Part shown: one piece after another, positions 1-8,420 of the stretch
Position numbering within the stretch: position 1 is the stretch's first letter
Layout: every line of letters begins with the position of its first letter
Source of the DNA: Mastigias papua
Taxonomy: Eukaryota > Cnidaria > Scyphozoa > Rhizostomeae > Mastigiidae
Direction: 5' to 3'
Length of the DNA: 64,000 nucleotides
Assembly (NCBI GenBank): GCA_964019165.1
Contig: OZ025280.1
Location: 10,348,428-10,412,427, forward strand
The notes under the pieces: model-generated
Database searches by the model: none
What the model was told of the DNA's origin: nothing
The model's input: only the letters and a program-made list of their open reading frames with translations
Made by a program: the position numbers and the translations under genes

Positions 1-139
1 CTTGAACGACATCCATCCACTTTGTAAACACGCCCTCAACAGCAAACTTGCGGTCTTGTGTAAACACTATTGTTCGCAAACAAAGATGAGAGGTTTCTGC
101 GATCTTGATCTGAAGTTGGGAATCCCCTCGCATTTCTAT
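1..139 (-). CDS. partial exon of an unrecognised minus-strand gene, cut by the window edge
   Basis: Read on the minus strand, 46 codons plus one base run without a stop to the window edge, beginning IEMRGDSQ and ending KWMDVVQ. The other two minus-strand frames both hit stops. The exon follows a plausible acceptor (AG at 141-140) behind a T-rich stretch. A second AG eight bases upstream would put a TAG in frame, so the proximal one is preferred. Composition is that of an ordinary soluble protein, mixed charged and hydrophobic with the segment LCLRTIVFTQDRKFAVEG in the middle. I do not recognise a domain. The exon begins in phase 0, which matches the phase-0 donors at 771, 1003 and 1579 upstream. 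What is seen is the open frame and the splice-like signals; that it is a gene is inference. The rest of the gene would lie left of the window. Confidence 0.45.
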   Translation of the reverse strand, partial: MEMRGDSQLQIKIAETSHLCLRTIVFTQDRKFAVEGVFTKWMDVVQ

Positions 140-770
140 CTACAACCTACAACAAAATAAAGAGTGTAAGGACACCAAACCACCATAGGAATAATATGAA
201 GGACAGTCAGCAAATAAACTATACACACTGTAGACATCTCTGTACAACCATGTTAAGATAGTTTGTGGCTACTGGCAATGAGATTGACAAACACAGAGCA
301 GTGGCTTCCTTGACTAAACTGAGGGGGGACGAAACTTTCTTGTTACAGTTATATTAACGAAAAGAACTTAAACTCTTAATTATAAGTCACACAATAAGTC
401 ACATATACAACTACAAAGTTAGACCCAACACACTTCATTAAATGCTCAAATTCAGCATTTCATGTAGCACAATTCATCAGGAAAGGTAACGACTTCTTAT
501 CTCCTTTAGGCTCGCATTAGCTTCAAGGTATAAACATCAATCTAGCATCGAATAGGTCAGTAAACATTTCATCCAAATATTGTAATAGATCCAAGACAAT
601 CTAGAGAATAAACTAAATCTGATCGGAGAGGAAGTCTCATGGCGAAATACCCCCCAAGGGAAGCTCGCTCAAAATACTGACATAACGTGTGTAATATGAA
701 ACATGTATAGTAGACAGAAAAAGTACAGGCAATCTGAAAACAAACCCTACTACATGAAAAAACAACTTAC
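140..770 (-). other. putative intron between the 771-833 and 1-139 exons
   Basis: On the minus strand this interval starts GTAAGT and ends in a T-rich stretch followed by AG. No other convincing coding stretch is seen in it. It contains one degenerate copy of the exon-module motif around 629-667 that has lost its donor. The assignment depends on the two flanking exon calls. Confidence 0.3.
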
Positions 771-833
771 CTGGTAGTAGGAGGACGAAAGTTCACTTGA
801 CTTGACCCGGCAACAGCGAATAACATCAACCAT
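771..833 (-). CDS. candidate first coding exon, phase-0 donor at 771/770
   Basis: On the minus strand an ATG at 833-831 opens 21 codons (MVDVIRCCRV ... SSSYYQ) ending exactly at CAG|GTAAGT, a textbook 5' splice donor. The frame is phase 0 at the donor, so splicing over the 631-nt interval 770-140 would join it in frame to the open exon at 139-1. The exon may instead begin at 845, after an AG at 847-846, still in the same frame (FLST before the Met). It would then be an internal exon of 75 nt. No function is recognised. It is one of several related modules in this region, so it could be an alternative first exon or a degenerate exon copy. Confidence 0.35.
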
Positions 834-1002
834 TGTGGACAGGAACTGTCATGGCGTAAAACACCCGAGGGAAGCTATTGCAATCTCATCTCGCTAGCAA
901 CATTGTACATTAGTGTTGAAAATACATAGAAATTGCGCACAGAGGACAGGGGACAGACAGGCAACTTAAAATCACACGTTTTATCATCAGAAAACGACTC
1001 AC

Positions 1003-1073
1003 CTGGTAGCAGAAGCACGGCATCTTCTTGAACTTCCAACTGGAACATTAGTCGCATTCAAACCATCTCCGAA
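1003..1073 (-). other. exon-like module with strong splice donor (copy B)
   Basis: On the minus strand the segment ends CTACCAG|GTGAGT, a strong donor, and follows CTCTCAG, a plausible acceptor. Like the 771-845 and 1192-1241 modules it begins TTC directly after the AG. Read from the first base it is open and leaves phase 2. In the phase-0 frame it offers only a seven-codon start (MPCFCYQ, ATG at 1023-1021). Either reading is possible, and the exon may be non-coding or decayed. Confidence 0.3.
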
Positions 1074-1191
1074 CTGAGAGTTGCACGTTCGGTATATCCT
1101 ATTTAAAAGGGATGACAAACAGCTAAACACTATCCTAATACACGAAAGAATACAGCATGAAACATCATTTAAATCTGTTAACACAACTTAC

Positions 1192-1241
1192 CAGTTAAAG
1201 CATTGACATCTGGCGAACAGAATCGAATGGATGGAGAAGAA
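1192..1241 (-). other. exon-like module with splice donor (copy D)
   Basis: On the minus strand a 50-nt segment lies between CATGACAG (AG at 1243-1242) and CTG|GTAAGT. The acceptor-side sequence GCCATGACAGTTC is shared almost exactly with the 771-845 module. The frame that starts at the acceptor is open and ends in phase 2, so it would not join in frame to the exon at 139-1. This favours a decayed or non-coding copy. Confidence 0.25.
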
Positions 1242-1578
1242 CTGTCATGGCGAGAAAGCCCTGGAGGGAAGCTCTTCCAATCTCCTCAACAAAAAGAGGT
1301 AAATAACAGGGCTCACATCACCTGTACATCACATCTAAAAGGCAGCAGTGCTATAATTTCATTGAATAAAGACTGGCAATGACAAATCGAATCTTCAGAT
1401 AGCAATAAAGCGATGACTTAGTTGCCCAAATGTCATGGCGAATAACATCAGTGAGGGAGGGTGTGCGAAACTGCCTCCGTACATCGAGGAAAATTGTTTA
1501 AAATACCAGTAAACACAAGCAATCCAGGAAGACACTATAAGCGAACTACAATAGAGTATCTAGAGAAGACAAAATAAC

Positions 1579-1728
1579 CTGGTAGAAATGCAACAAACTT
1601 CCCCTGAAAAGTAAGTAAACCTGATCCTGATCGCACACGCCTTGTACTGAGAGCAGTGCCATCCATTCGGACGATAACAATGGAGAACAAAGGAGGAAAC
1701 ACAAAGCACACAAAATCGCAAGATTCAA
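1579..1728 (-). CDS. candidate first exon with signal-peptide-like N-terminus (copy A)
   Basis: On the minus strand an ATG at 1728 opens 50 codons ending at CTACCAG|GTTATT, again phase 0 and again with a Tyr-Gln end. The first 20 residues (MNLAILCALCFLLC then SPLLSS) are strongly hydrophobic and resemble a secretory signal peptide. A second Met lies in frame at 1662. If spliced to the exon at 139-1 this would give a secreted or membrane form. The donor is weaker than those at 771 and 1003 because it lacks the usual purine at +3. An internal AG after a T-rich run at about 1604 could also serve as an acceptor in another frame. No homology is recognised; this is inference from composition and splice-like signals. 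Confidence 0.22.
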
Positions 1729-1729
1729 A

Positions 1730-2118
1730 GTGGAATATCTCGGGACGGAAAAATGGTAAAATTACGTTACTTAGTATTTCCACCCAACTGAAAACGGTAA
1801 AGGAGAGAGATTTTGAGGCGAAACAGTACAGATTCCTAGAAGGAGATCGTTCCACCGGCGAGAGACGGTTCCTTTTGATGTAAACAATAGGCGAGCTCAT
1901 TTGCATTTTGGCATTTTAGTATATAGAGATGGCAAACTTCATTACTGCAATTTATGACACCATCGAAATGCAAACGGTAGTAGAGCCTAGAAGTATAGCG
2001 GGCTTTTACAGTGAGTAAGAAATTATTGGGCATGATTTAAAAGCTTTAACATATTGATCAATGTACTAATACATGAGGGCGATCCAAAATAAGACTTTTT
2101 AAAGTTTGTCTATAATTT
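1730..2118. other. no gene seen
   Basis: Only short chance frames on both strands. If the 1579-1728 exon is a true first exon, the minus-strand promoter would lie here, but I see no convincing core-promoter element. Confidence 0.4.
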
Positions 2119-2770
2119 GTCCCCACAAGGACTGGGTTGAAAAAGTGACACGAGTGTAAAAATGTCCCCACAAGATACACATACACTCAATACACACGCC
2201 TTGTGGGAACACCACAAAAACCATGCAGCAAGCCTTGAAATGACCTTTTAAAGGTATGTAGCCAATGTACCTTGTGGGGACAGGTGTTTTGTCCCCACAA
2301 GTATGACAGTCCCCACAAGGCTGGTGTGTAGTTACATATCTGTCCCCACAACGTAGGTCATGTCAGCACACACACACACGCACACATAATGACATGAGCC
2401 ACGTTGTGGGGACTCTATAGTTACATCAACATTGTGGGGACTGTATAAACTGTTCAATAGCTCGCTACAGGAAACTGACAGATATTCAATGATTAGCCAC
2501 AACAAACCACAGATTCAAGACGCACCTCCTGCATTCCTTTGTGTCCGTTTTGGAAAGTGTGTATAAACGTAGTGGGGACTCTCAGTATACATCAACAATG
2601 TGGGGACTTCATTGTTATACTGTTTGTTTTGCCTTGCGCTTTACTGCAGTGAATGCTTCCCATTCAACAATCGTTACTTGATTGAACAGCAAATAATGCA
2701 GTATAGGAAAGAGGTTTAAGGTTTATACAGCACTTGTGGGGACATGCCTGGATACACACTTTATGGGGAC
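2119..2770. repeat. cluster of GTCCCCACA / TGTGGGGAC motifs
   Basis: The decamer GTCCCCACAA occurs in the plus orientation at 2119, 2164, 2291, 2309 and 2342. Its complement TTGTGGGGAC or a close variant occurs at 2272, 2404, 2432, 2572, 2599, 2734 and 2762. One orientation dominates the left third and the other the rest, so the cluster is roughly an inverted arrangement. Two 30-base stretches, 2413-2442 and 2580-2608, are near duplicates containing ACATCAACA followed by GTGGGGACT, so local duplication helped build it. No open frame spans it. It may be a degenerate minisatellite or the remains of a transposable element. Confidence 0.7.
2367..2385. repeat. (CA)n microsatellite
   Basis: A run of CA dinucleotides with one CG interruption, lying at the switch point between the two motif orientations of the surrounding GTCCCCACA cluster. 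Confidence 0.9.
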
Positions 2771-4015
2771 ACTTACTATAGCAATCATTCATCCAGGGTG
2801 CATTCCTTGTTTTAGGCCCAAAGATCTTCTGTGTGCACTAAAATCTATGTGCGAGGTTCAGCGTGAAAACTAGAGGGAAAAAAGTGGAGTATCCAAATTC
2901 TTGCATAGCTAGTTCGTGAAACAGAATGGTGCAGGACTTGATTCCTTTTGTTGGCTTCGGCTGGTGCTGTAGAGACTTAGTTGTTGATGCACCACATACT
3001 CATTAGCACACCTTTGCTGTGCTGTCTACATGGAATGCACTCTAGTTACCCGTAACTACGCTCACTAATCGCCCCTTTTCCCTATTTTTCAATTTTGAAT
3101 ATCTTTCTGACCACCCAGTTACTAATTTTAAGCAAGGTGCCAAAGCAAGGGGCACTGGGGAACACTGCCCCTTACTGTTTCAAGAAGGGGAAGTGCAGAA
3201 GCTCCCTTTTCGTCAATTTATTGAGTTCGGTGGAAGTGGTTCAGAAAAAATTGCAAAAATATTCCTACCTACCTTAACCGCATTTAGTTTACTTTAGATG
3301 CTTCAAGGGCAGTGGCGTAGAGGCATAAGATGCCAGGGGAGCTTTGCCCCCCTTGAATCACTGCCAGAAGGCGCTAAAGCAAGCATATTGAATATTTTTG
3401 ATTGAACTATGCAGGACCATTTTTATTCAATTTTAAATTATTTTCAATTGAAAATCAACTGAGCGTGATTTTAAGGGGTGCCAAACTAGCACAGTAAAGT
3501 GTTCGATTGAACAGATAAGATTTGTCTATTATTTTCTCAATTGAAAAGTGGCTGAGCAAGGGCATCTGTTAAGAAAATTTGAATGCTGGATCAAAGCCAT
3601 ACGAAGGCCCCGTTTTATTTGCAGAAAGGATTCATCTGTATGCTTCATAATTCTCTAAGCATATGACTGTAGATAGCTGACTTGGGTAGAGGTGGGAAGA
3701 TGTATAGAAGCCCGATTTAGAAAAGGGCCCAATCTTCTGGAGTTAGTTGGCACACAATTGTGCATCCATTGGAATAGACCTGTAGGAATACAAGAGCTCT
3801 GAAGGCTCTTGAGCTATGCCAACTTTTCCCTTCCTGTTCAATGTTTTTACAACTGACTTATAGCCGTGTTACAAGTGAGTTGGTACATGCATGCAATGTG
3901 AAATGGAGACGTTGGTGTAGCTTCTCAGCATGAAAATCAATGATGAAACAAACATTATATTCTGTAGAAAGGCGTTTTCTGATGTTTTGACGGACATTAA
4001 TGCTGATTTCCACTT
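2771..4015. other. intergenic, no gene seen
   Basis: AT-rich sequence with only short chance frames. Two small structures are visible. One is an 8-bp perfect stem (AAGGGGCA at 3147-3154 with TGCCCCTT at 3166-3173). The other is CAGTGGCGTAG at about 3310, a sequence resembling one transposon terminus in this window (6610), followed within 60 bases by TCACTG. A degenerate element is possible there, but no full pair of termini could be established. Confidence 0.4.
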
Positions 4016-4115
4016 ACAGAAAATTTTCTGTGGGCAGAACAGAACAGAAAAGCTCATGGGCATGCGTGTGGGTCACGTGAACAGGAAAATTTTCTGTTCT
4101 GTTCTGTTCTGTTCA
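4016..4115. repeat. palindrome plus 17-bp inverted repeat with GTTCT tract
   Basis: ACAGAAAATTTTCTGT at 4016-4031 is a perfect 16-bp palindrome. Directly after it, CAGAACAGAACAGAAAA at 4035-4051 is the exact reverse complement of 4090-4106, giving a 17-bp stem around a 38-nt loop. The right arm continues as a short GTTCT tandem tract to about 4114. It could be a transposon-terminus remnant or a simple cruciform-forming repeat; no element boundaries were found. Confidence 0.8.
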
Positions 4116-5459
4116 GATGATCTGTACGGAAAAGACGCCGTATCATGTGGCAGGCCAATCAGGTAGTTTTGCTGCATGATGTGTGCATGTAAACAACACG
4201 CTACGGCCACTTGGTGATGGACAGGCCAAATACTCTCCTACCAAGGATTCCCAGATAAAGTTTGAAGTTTAATAAATTATTATTCGTGAAGGGTTAGTAC
4301 GACATTGTGCTGCAATTGTTGTTTGGGCATCATCCGTAAAAAAGACATCACAAGGTTAGTGCTTACTGCTTCTGTATTCTAGGAGCTACTATAGTCAATA
4401 TTTTCTCATATTCTGTCGGGCTCATGCAAAAGTACGTAAAGAATAGGGCATGATCATGAAGTTTCATCTCCTTTATCGACAAATGAAAATCTTTCACTTT
4501 TCTCACTTGGTTAATCGTGCTCACTTTTCTTTTGTGTTTCCTTTAACTCATTGGATTTCGAAGTAATAGTAGCTTCTACGTCCTAACATTGAGGCCCATC
4601 ATGTTTACAACCGACAGATTTCCTATCCTATTTGCACAGAGAAGTGGTAATTAGCAGAGCAAACTTTCCGTTCCGTTCCTAGGAAACGTTTCTCTTCTGT
4701 TCCTGTCCGTTAAAAATTATCTATAGGTGGAGATCCACTTTACCTTTCTGGGGCCAAGCCCCACACCCCCATTTCCATCACATTGAGCTATGGAATGGGC
4801 TAACTGGGCCACTTGCCCCAGTAATGACAATATGACAAGCTGCTCTGAGTTAAGCAAAAATGTACCATTATTAGTCATAAAGTAGTAACAGTGCTAGAAA
4901 CAATTTTTTGTCATTTCAATAGAACATTTTACTATCATCACATCCAAAAACGATGGATAATGCTACTGCCAATTAGCTTTCTCTCAACTGCTGTAGGGGG
5001 AAAATCTATTACACAAAGCAAGCTTATGGTAGCCTATAAGACCTACTGTAAATTGTTTTCTTGGGCATTTTTTGAAATTGTTTTGTCAGACTGTTTGGCA
5101 CAGCTAACAGAGATGCAAACAGGAAAAGAAAGGACTGAAGCAATTGAAAAAAAATTGAATGCTCTTTAGAAGATACCAAGCAAAATTAGCTTGACTGATA
5201 AAAATGTCGTCTAATTTCTTATGAAGAATTGCAATGCAAAATTCAGGAAACTTGCTGAGAATAGACAAAAAGTTACGCATTCCCGGTGATCTCAGAGGAT
5301 CTAAATTAAACACTTTTCCTGCGGCAACATGTCCCCGGACCCCCATGCATGTTTACATTTAGCGAATGGTGTACTATTATTCCAGCATACTTGGCTATCA
5401 TGCCGTATCCCCAGTTACACTTTGCAGGGTCATATTCTGTGGAAAATATGCAAACTTTC
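4116..5459. other. intergenic, no gene seen
   Basis: No supported gene. A 92-codon plus-strand frame at 4891-5169 is the longest, but it has no start context or splice support. TTCCTAGGAA near 4677 is a 10-bp palindrome beside CCGTTCCGTTCC, faintly reminiscent of the GTTCT tract at 4090. Confidence 0.4.
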
Positions 5460-5477
5460 TAAGGGGCCATTCACAAA

Positions 5478-5568
5478 GGACGTCCCAGCACATGGGGGGA
5501 GGGGGGTCTGGTGAAATAGGACAAACTTGGACATAGGGGGAGGGGGTGTTTGCGCATTGCGGACGTCC
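5478..5568 (+). repeat. left subterminal block of the MITE
   Basis: Bounded by GGACGTCC at 5478-5485 and 5561-5568, with G6AG6 (5494-5506) and G5AG5 (5536-5546) inside. It is repeated in the same orientation at 5866-5959, whereas the outer termini are inverted. Confidence 0.65.
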
Positions 5569-5820
5569 AGGTGTTCAGAATGTTGCAACAAGACATTTTT
5601 ACTATGGTCCTATTTTGGATTGATCCTATCACCAAGTACATGTTATTGCATCGGCGATTTATTGCTTTCTGGATAGTCAAAGTTCATGCCAAGCGATGGC
5701 CAATGATTTATGAAGCAGTCATTCACAGAGACTGACGTCCTAGACGACGAGTGAAGTACCGCACAACTTGTTCCGTTCTTTGCATGTTCTGTTTAGCTGG
5801 ACATTACCATATGACAAAAA

Positions 5821-5843
5821 ATATATATATATATATATATATA
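5821..5843. repeat. (AT)n microsatellite inside the MITE
   Basis: About eleven uninterrupted AT dinucleotides following an A5 run, located between the two subterminal blocks of the 5463-5974 element. Confidence 0.95.
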
Positions 5844-5865
5844 GTGTGTTTGGCATGAAATAGAC

Positions 5866-5959
5866 GGACGTCCAAGGGGGAGGGGGGTCGTTGGAAACGG
5901 ACAATACCGGACAATAGGGGGGAGGGGAGTCTAAAAATTCAACTTTTTAACGGACGTCC
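5866..5959 (+). repeat. right subterminal block of the MITE
   Basis: Bounded by GGACGTCC at 5866-5873 and 5952-5959, with G5AG6 (5876-5887) and a G6AG4AG tract (5917-5928). The stretch between the G tracts (GGACAATACCGGACAATA) resembles the corresponding part of the left block (AGGACAAACTTGGACATA). Confidence 0.65.
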
Positions 5960-5977
5960 TTTGTGAATGACCCCTAA

Positions 5978-6609
5978 CTAAAATTTAGCAACTCTGTGTG
6001 GGAATAAGTAGGAACATAAACATTCCCGTGATTTCAGAAAATCTAATGTATTCACTTGTTGTTAGCTACAATTGCAAAATGTAAGATCTTAGTTGAAAAG
6101 GGGTGCCAAATTTCATCTGGTCCCCAAAGAAATTCTATGGCACCACGCTACTGTTGAAGGGTGAACCAACTGTTTTGGTGCCAATCCCTCTTTTACATTT
6201 ACTTAAAAACAACTTCGTGTTGGGGTACGTTGAGAATGCAAATTTAAAATCTGTCTATTTCGAGCTCTTGTACTTCACACTTTAGCTTCCTCAAACGATC
6301 TTCTCATGCACCTTGAAATCATCCTAACAAACTTTTAAAAAAACCTGCAGGATTCAGAACTCTGTAATTTGAACTGTTTAAACTCGACCAACTTTGTCAG
6401 CCCTCAAAGCAAAAACCTTCCCAATTCGAACTTTCTACTGATAAGCTGGTGACAGTAGTAGTTTTGTTTATTAACGTCTTTCAAACTTTATGCGATGGAA
6501 ATACAGTACTGATATTCACTTGGGATATGTCCTTGAGAAAATTACTTTGCATGCACTGAAAGAATCAAGAAGGCACTATGATGAACCTCAGTAAAGAACA
6601 CTGAAACAC
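5978..6609. other. no gene seen
   Basis: AT-rich sequence with only short chance frames on both strands. No repeat or RNA gene was recognised. Confidence 0.4.
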
Positions 6610-7009
6610 CAGTGGTGTAGCCATGGGGCCAAGGGATGTGGCTGCCCCACTAAACATGACACTTCTGGTGGTCGGGAGACCCTCAAATCTGCAATAAACT
6701 TGATGCATTGGAAGGTAGCTGTACAATAGTAAGTGCAGCTGCTCTTTTCTATCTGGAAAAAGGTAAATCTTTATATACAAAAGAGCGTTTCCCTAATACA
6801 TAAAGGGTGTGGTCAAAAAAGTTTTCCAGGAGAGGACTCCACCCCCAGCACCCATCACTGTCTCTTTCTTTATATCGGATGCTGATTTAAGGCCCAGCAT
6901 GACAGGATACTATAGACTACTAGCTCTAGTTAACTCCATAGTATCCAAGGGATTTCACAAGCCTTCTGACCCCACCCCTGATTACACTCTTGCCCCGGCT
7001 ACATCACTG
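6610..7009. mobile_element. about 400-bp MITE-like element, possibly hAT-type
   Basis: cagtggtgtagcc at 6610-6622 is matched by the reverse complement of ggctacatcactg at 6997-7009, 12 of 13 bases. The similarity continues inward as a G-rich/C-rich pair after a small gap. The 8 bases outside each end (TGAAACAC and CGAAAGAC) agree at 6 of 8 positions, as a decayed 8-bp target duplication would. Termini starting CAG and 8-bp duplications are typical of hAT elements. The interior has no transposase-like frame; a 101-codon plus-strand frame crosses the right end and is not recognised. Family assignment is tentative. Confidence 0.45.
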
Positions 7010-7815
7010 CGAAAGACAAATAGTACTGCCTATTTTGATTCTGTGTTTTTATTTCAAGGCCACATTTTACTTTTGTGTTTTTATTGCAAGGGCAACAGAT
7101 TTTTCTTTATTTAGCAACTGTTCAACAACTTGCACATTTTAGGTTATTACTATGAAATGAAGATTTATGAAACACTTGCACAAAATCCAGAGAGTTGCAT
7201 CTTTGTTTGAAATAATGGTAGCTGCTGGACTGTTTCCCATAATTCCCAATGTCTTTTGGAAAGTGAACTCTTATGTTACATTAGCTTTCCATATCCCAAA
7301 TTGATGAGACAGTAGAGTGGTAAATGTGCCCTGGTTGCACATTTCATACGTTAGACTATCTGTATGCAATCTACTCAATAGTGTAGAAAGACAGAAAATG
7401 GCCATTTGACCAGTAAACCATGCAATTTTAATACCTTACATCTCGTGAACTAACAATTTTTGACAGCTCTTTAAGCCTAACACAGCCCTGTACAACACGA
7501 TAATGATTCGGCGCTAGTGCAGTTTTGCACCTCACATGGAAATACAGGTGCTACCCCAAACCATGATACACCATTCGATAGCTTTTGAGATGCTCTTTCA
7601 CATGAGACCATCTATGGTCAGATCGGTGACTTTTCAGCCAAGTTAGCGAATGCATGCACTTTGAACCCTACTGTCATCAAATGTCTTCCCAAATGCGTTT
7701 TCCGCCAAGTCACATAACCAAAAACAAACCGTACTGGCATGTTACAGTGAAGCCATGTAGGCCGGTACGGATGTAGTGAAACACTTCCAATCGCTATGAT
7801 AATAGCTGCACTTAC
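7010..7815. other. no gene seen
   Basis: No supported gene, RNA gene or repeat. If the exon at 7816-7962 is real, this would be the start of its downstream intron on the minus strand. Confidence 0.35.
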
Positions 7816-7962
7816 CTTAAACGTGCAAATGCAGCCGCCAGTCCATACTAAGATGAACCTTGCCGTACCAGGTTGGCGCCATACTGAATGCACAGAGTAT
7901 GCTGGCGGTGCCAAAAATGCTGGCATAAATTTGGCGCCTAACCTTCCATCTATACCTTCCAC
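7816..7962 (-). CDS. candidate minus-strand exon with GTAAGT donor
   Basis: On the minus strand an ATG at 7962 opens 49 codons (starting MEGIDGRLGAKF, ending GGCICTFK) that stop exactly at AAG|GTAAG in phase 0. The frame continues into the putative intron to 7618, so the donor is not forced by a stop codon. A TAG lies directly upstream of the ATG. The sequence is locally richer in G and C than its surroundings. No domain is recognised and no partner exon was found. A plus-strand frame (7796-8158) overlaps it and is equally long, so strand choice rests only on the donor. Confidence 0.2.
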
Positions 7963-8243
7963 CTATTTGAAGAGCCTCGCTCTCACATATGAAATGGTAG
8001 TAACCAGAAGCGTCATCCATCAACTAACTATTTCTTGGAGAACGTCCACTACTGGACAGGGGGACAGTCGGATCACGGGCTCACAACCAGTGTTCTTACA
8101 GGTCTGGTCCAGGGCAAACAATACTATCCCTGTTAGTACTGTAATACTGCTACTTTAGATTGGAGCTATAGTTGAGAGATTAGGACTGATATTTAGTAGC
8201 TTGTAGAAGTACTAGTATCTTTAATCACATTTTGTTATTTAGT
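7963..8243. other. unique flank immediately left of the satellite
   Basis: No gene supported. The last 100 bases before the array are AT-rich (TAGTAGCTTG, TTTGTTATTTAG). The unique sequence stops without a recognisable transposon end at about 8243. Confidence 0.5.
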
Positions 8244-8420
8244 ATTGTATGTTGCATGTATATTAGCTATTCGGACTCTCAGTGCTTGAGTAAGACTGAG
8301 GAGTGCCATCTCGTCGTTTGTTGCATGTATATTAGATATTCGGACTCTCAGTGCTTGAGAAAGACTGAGGAGTGCCATCTCATTGTTTGTTGCAGGTATA
8401 TTAGATATTCGGACTCTCAG
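8244..8420. repeat. degenerate left edge of the satellite
   Basis: The first two and a half monomers carry changes that are rare or absent in the rest of the array: TTAGCTATTCGG and GAGTAAGACTG in the first, CTCGTCGTTTG in the second, and TTGCAGGTATA in the third. From about 8420 the copies match the consensus closely. Confidence 0.75.

Larger units (their letters stand above)
629..1463 (-). repeat. four degenerate copies of a CATGGCG/GGGAAGCT module
   Basis: The plus-strand core CATGGCG occurs at 638, 850, 1246 and 1434. In the first three copies it is preceded by a GGAAGTCT or GGAACTGT-like stretch and followed 10-20 bases later by GAGGGAAGCT or GGGAAGCT. Copies 2 and 3 then both carry CAATCTC. 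The fourth is more diverged and has lost the GGAAGCT part. On the minus strand the motif lies just upstream of, or across, the acceptor of the exon-like modules. The set therefore looks like tandem duplicates of an exon plus its upstream intron. Confidence 0.5.
5463..5974. mobile_element. 512-bp MITE, PIF/Harbinger-like, with TAA target-site duplication
   Basis: The left end ggggccattcacaaaggacg (5463-5482) continues to GTCC at 5485. The right end, 5952-5974, is its reverse complement with a single mismatch (22 of 23 bases). TAA immediately flanks both ends (5460-5462 and 5975-5977). A 3-bp TWA duplication and termini beginning with G runs are hallmarks of PIF/Harbinger transposons. The element is too short to encode a transposase, so it is non-autonomous. 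A 61-codon frame inside (5550-5735) resembles nothing I know. The near-perfect termini suggest a fairly recent insertion. The superfamily call rests on the duplication length and terminal bases only. Confidence 0.75.

Noticed and set aside
1645..1662. Similarity of MALLSVQ in the 1579-1728 exon to MALLSLSQ of the satellite, as a possible origin of the satellite
   Set aside because: Only about 12 bases (ATGGCACT then CTC) agree and the match does not extend on either side. Chance is sufficient.
1656..1883. 75-codon plus-strand frame
   Set aside because: Lies opposite the minus-strand exon candidate, has no splice or start support, and is of a length expected by chance.
3095..3277. 60-codon plus-strand frame
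   Set aside because: Short, unrecognised and inside low-complexity G/C-run sequence.
3310..3368. Miniature element bounded by CAGTGGCG and TCACTG
   Set aside because: Only about 6 bases pair at the ends and no target duplication is visible. Too weak to call.
4891..5169. 92-codon plus-strand frame ending in a helical-looking charged segment
   Set aside because: A terminal exon is conceivable because TTGTCAG precedes the last 80 bases, but nothing else supports it and no homology is recognised.
7796..8158. 120-codon plus-strand frame next to the array
   Set aside because: Overlaps a minus-strand candidate exon with a good donor. Composition is not distinctive and no splice support was seen on this strand.
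1..8243. tRNA or rRNA genes in the unique part
   Set aside because: No A/B box pair with a cloverleaf and no conserved rRNA segment was seen on either strand.
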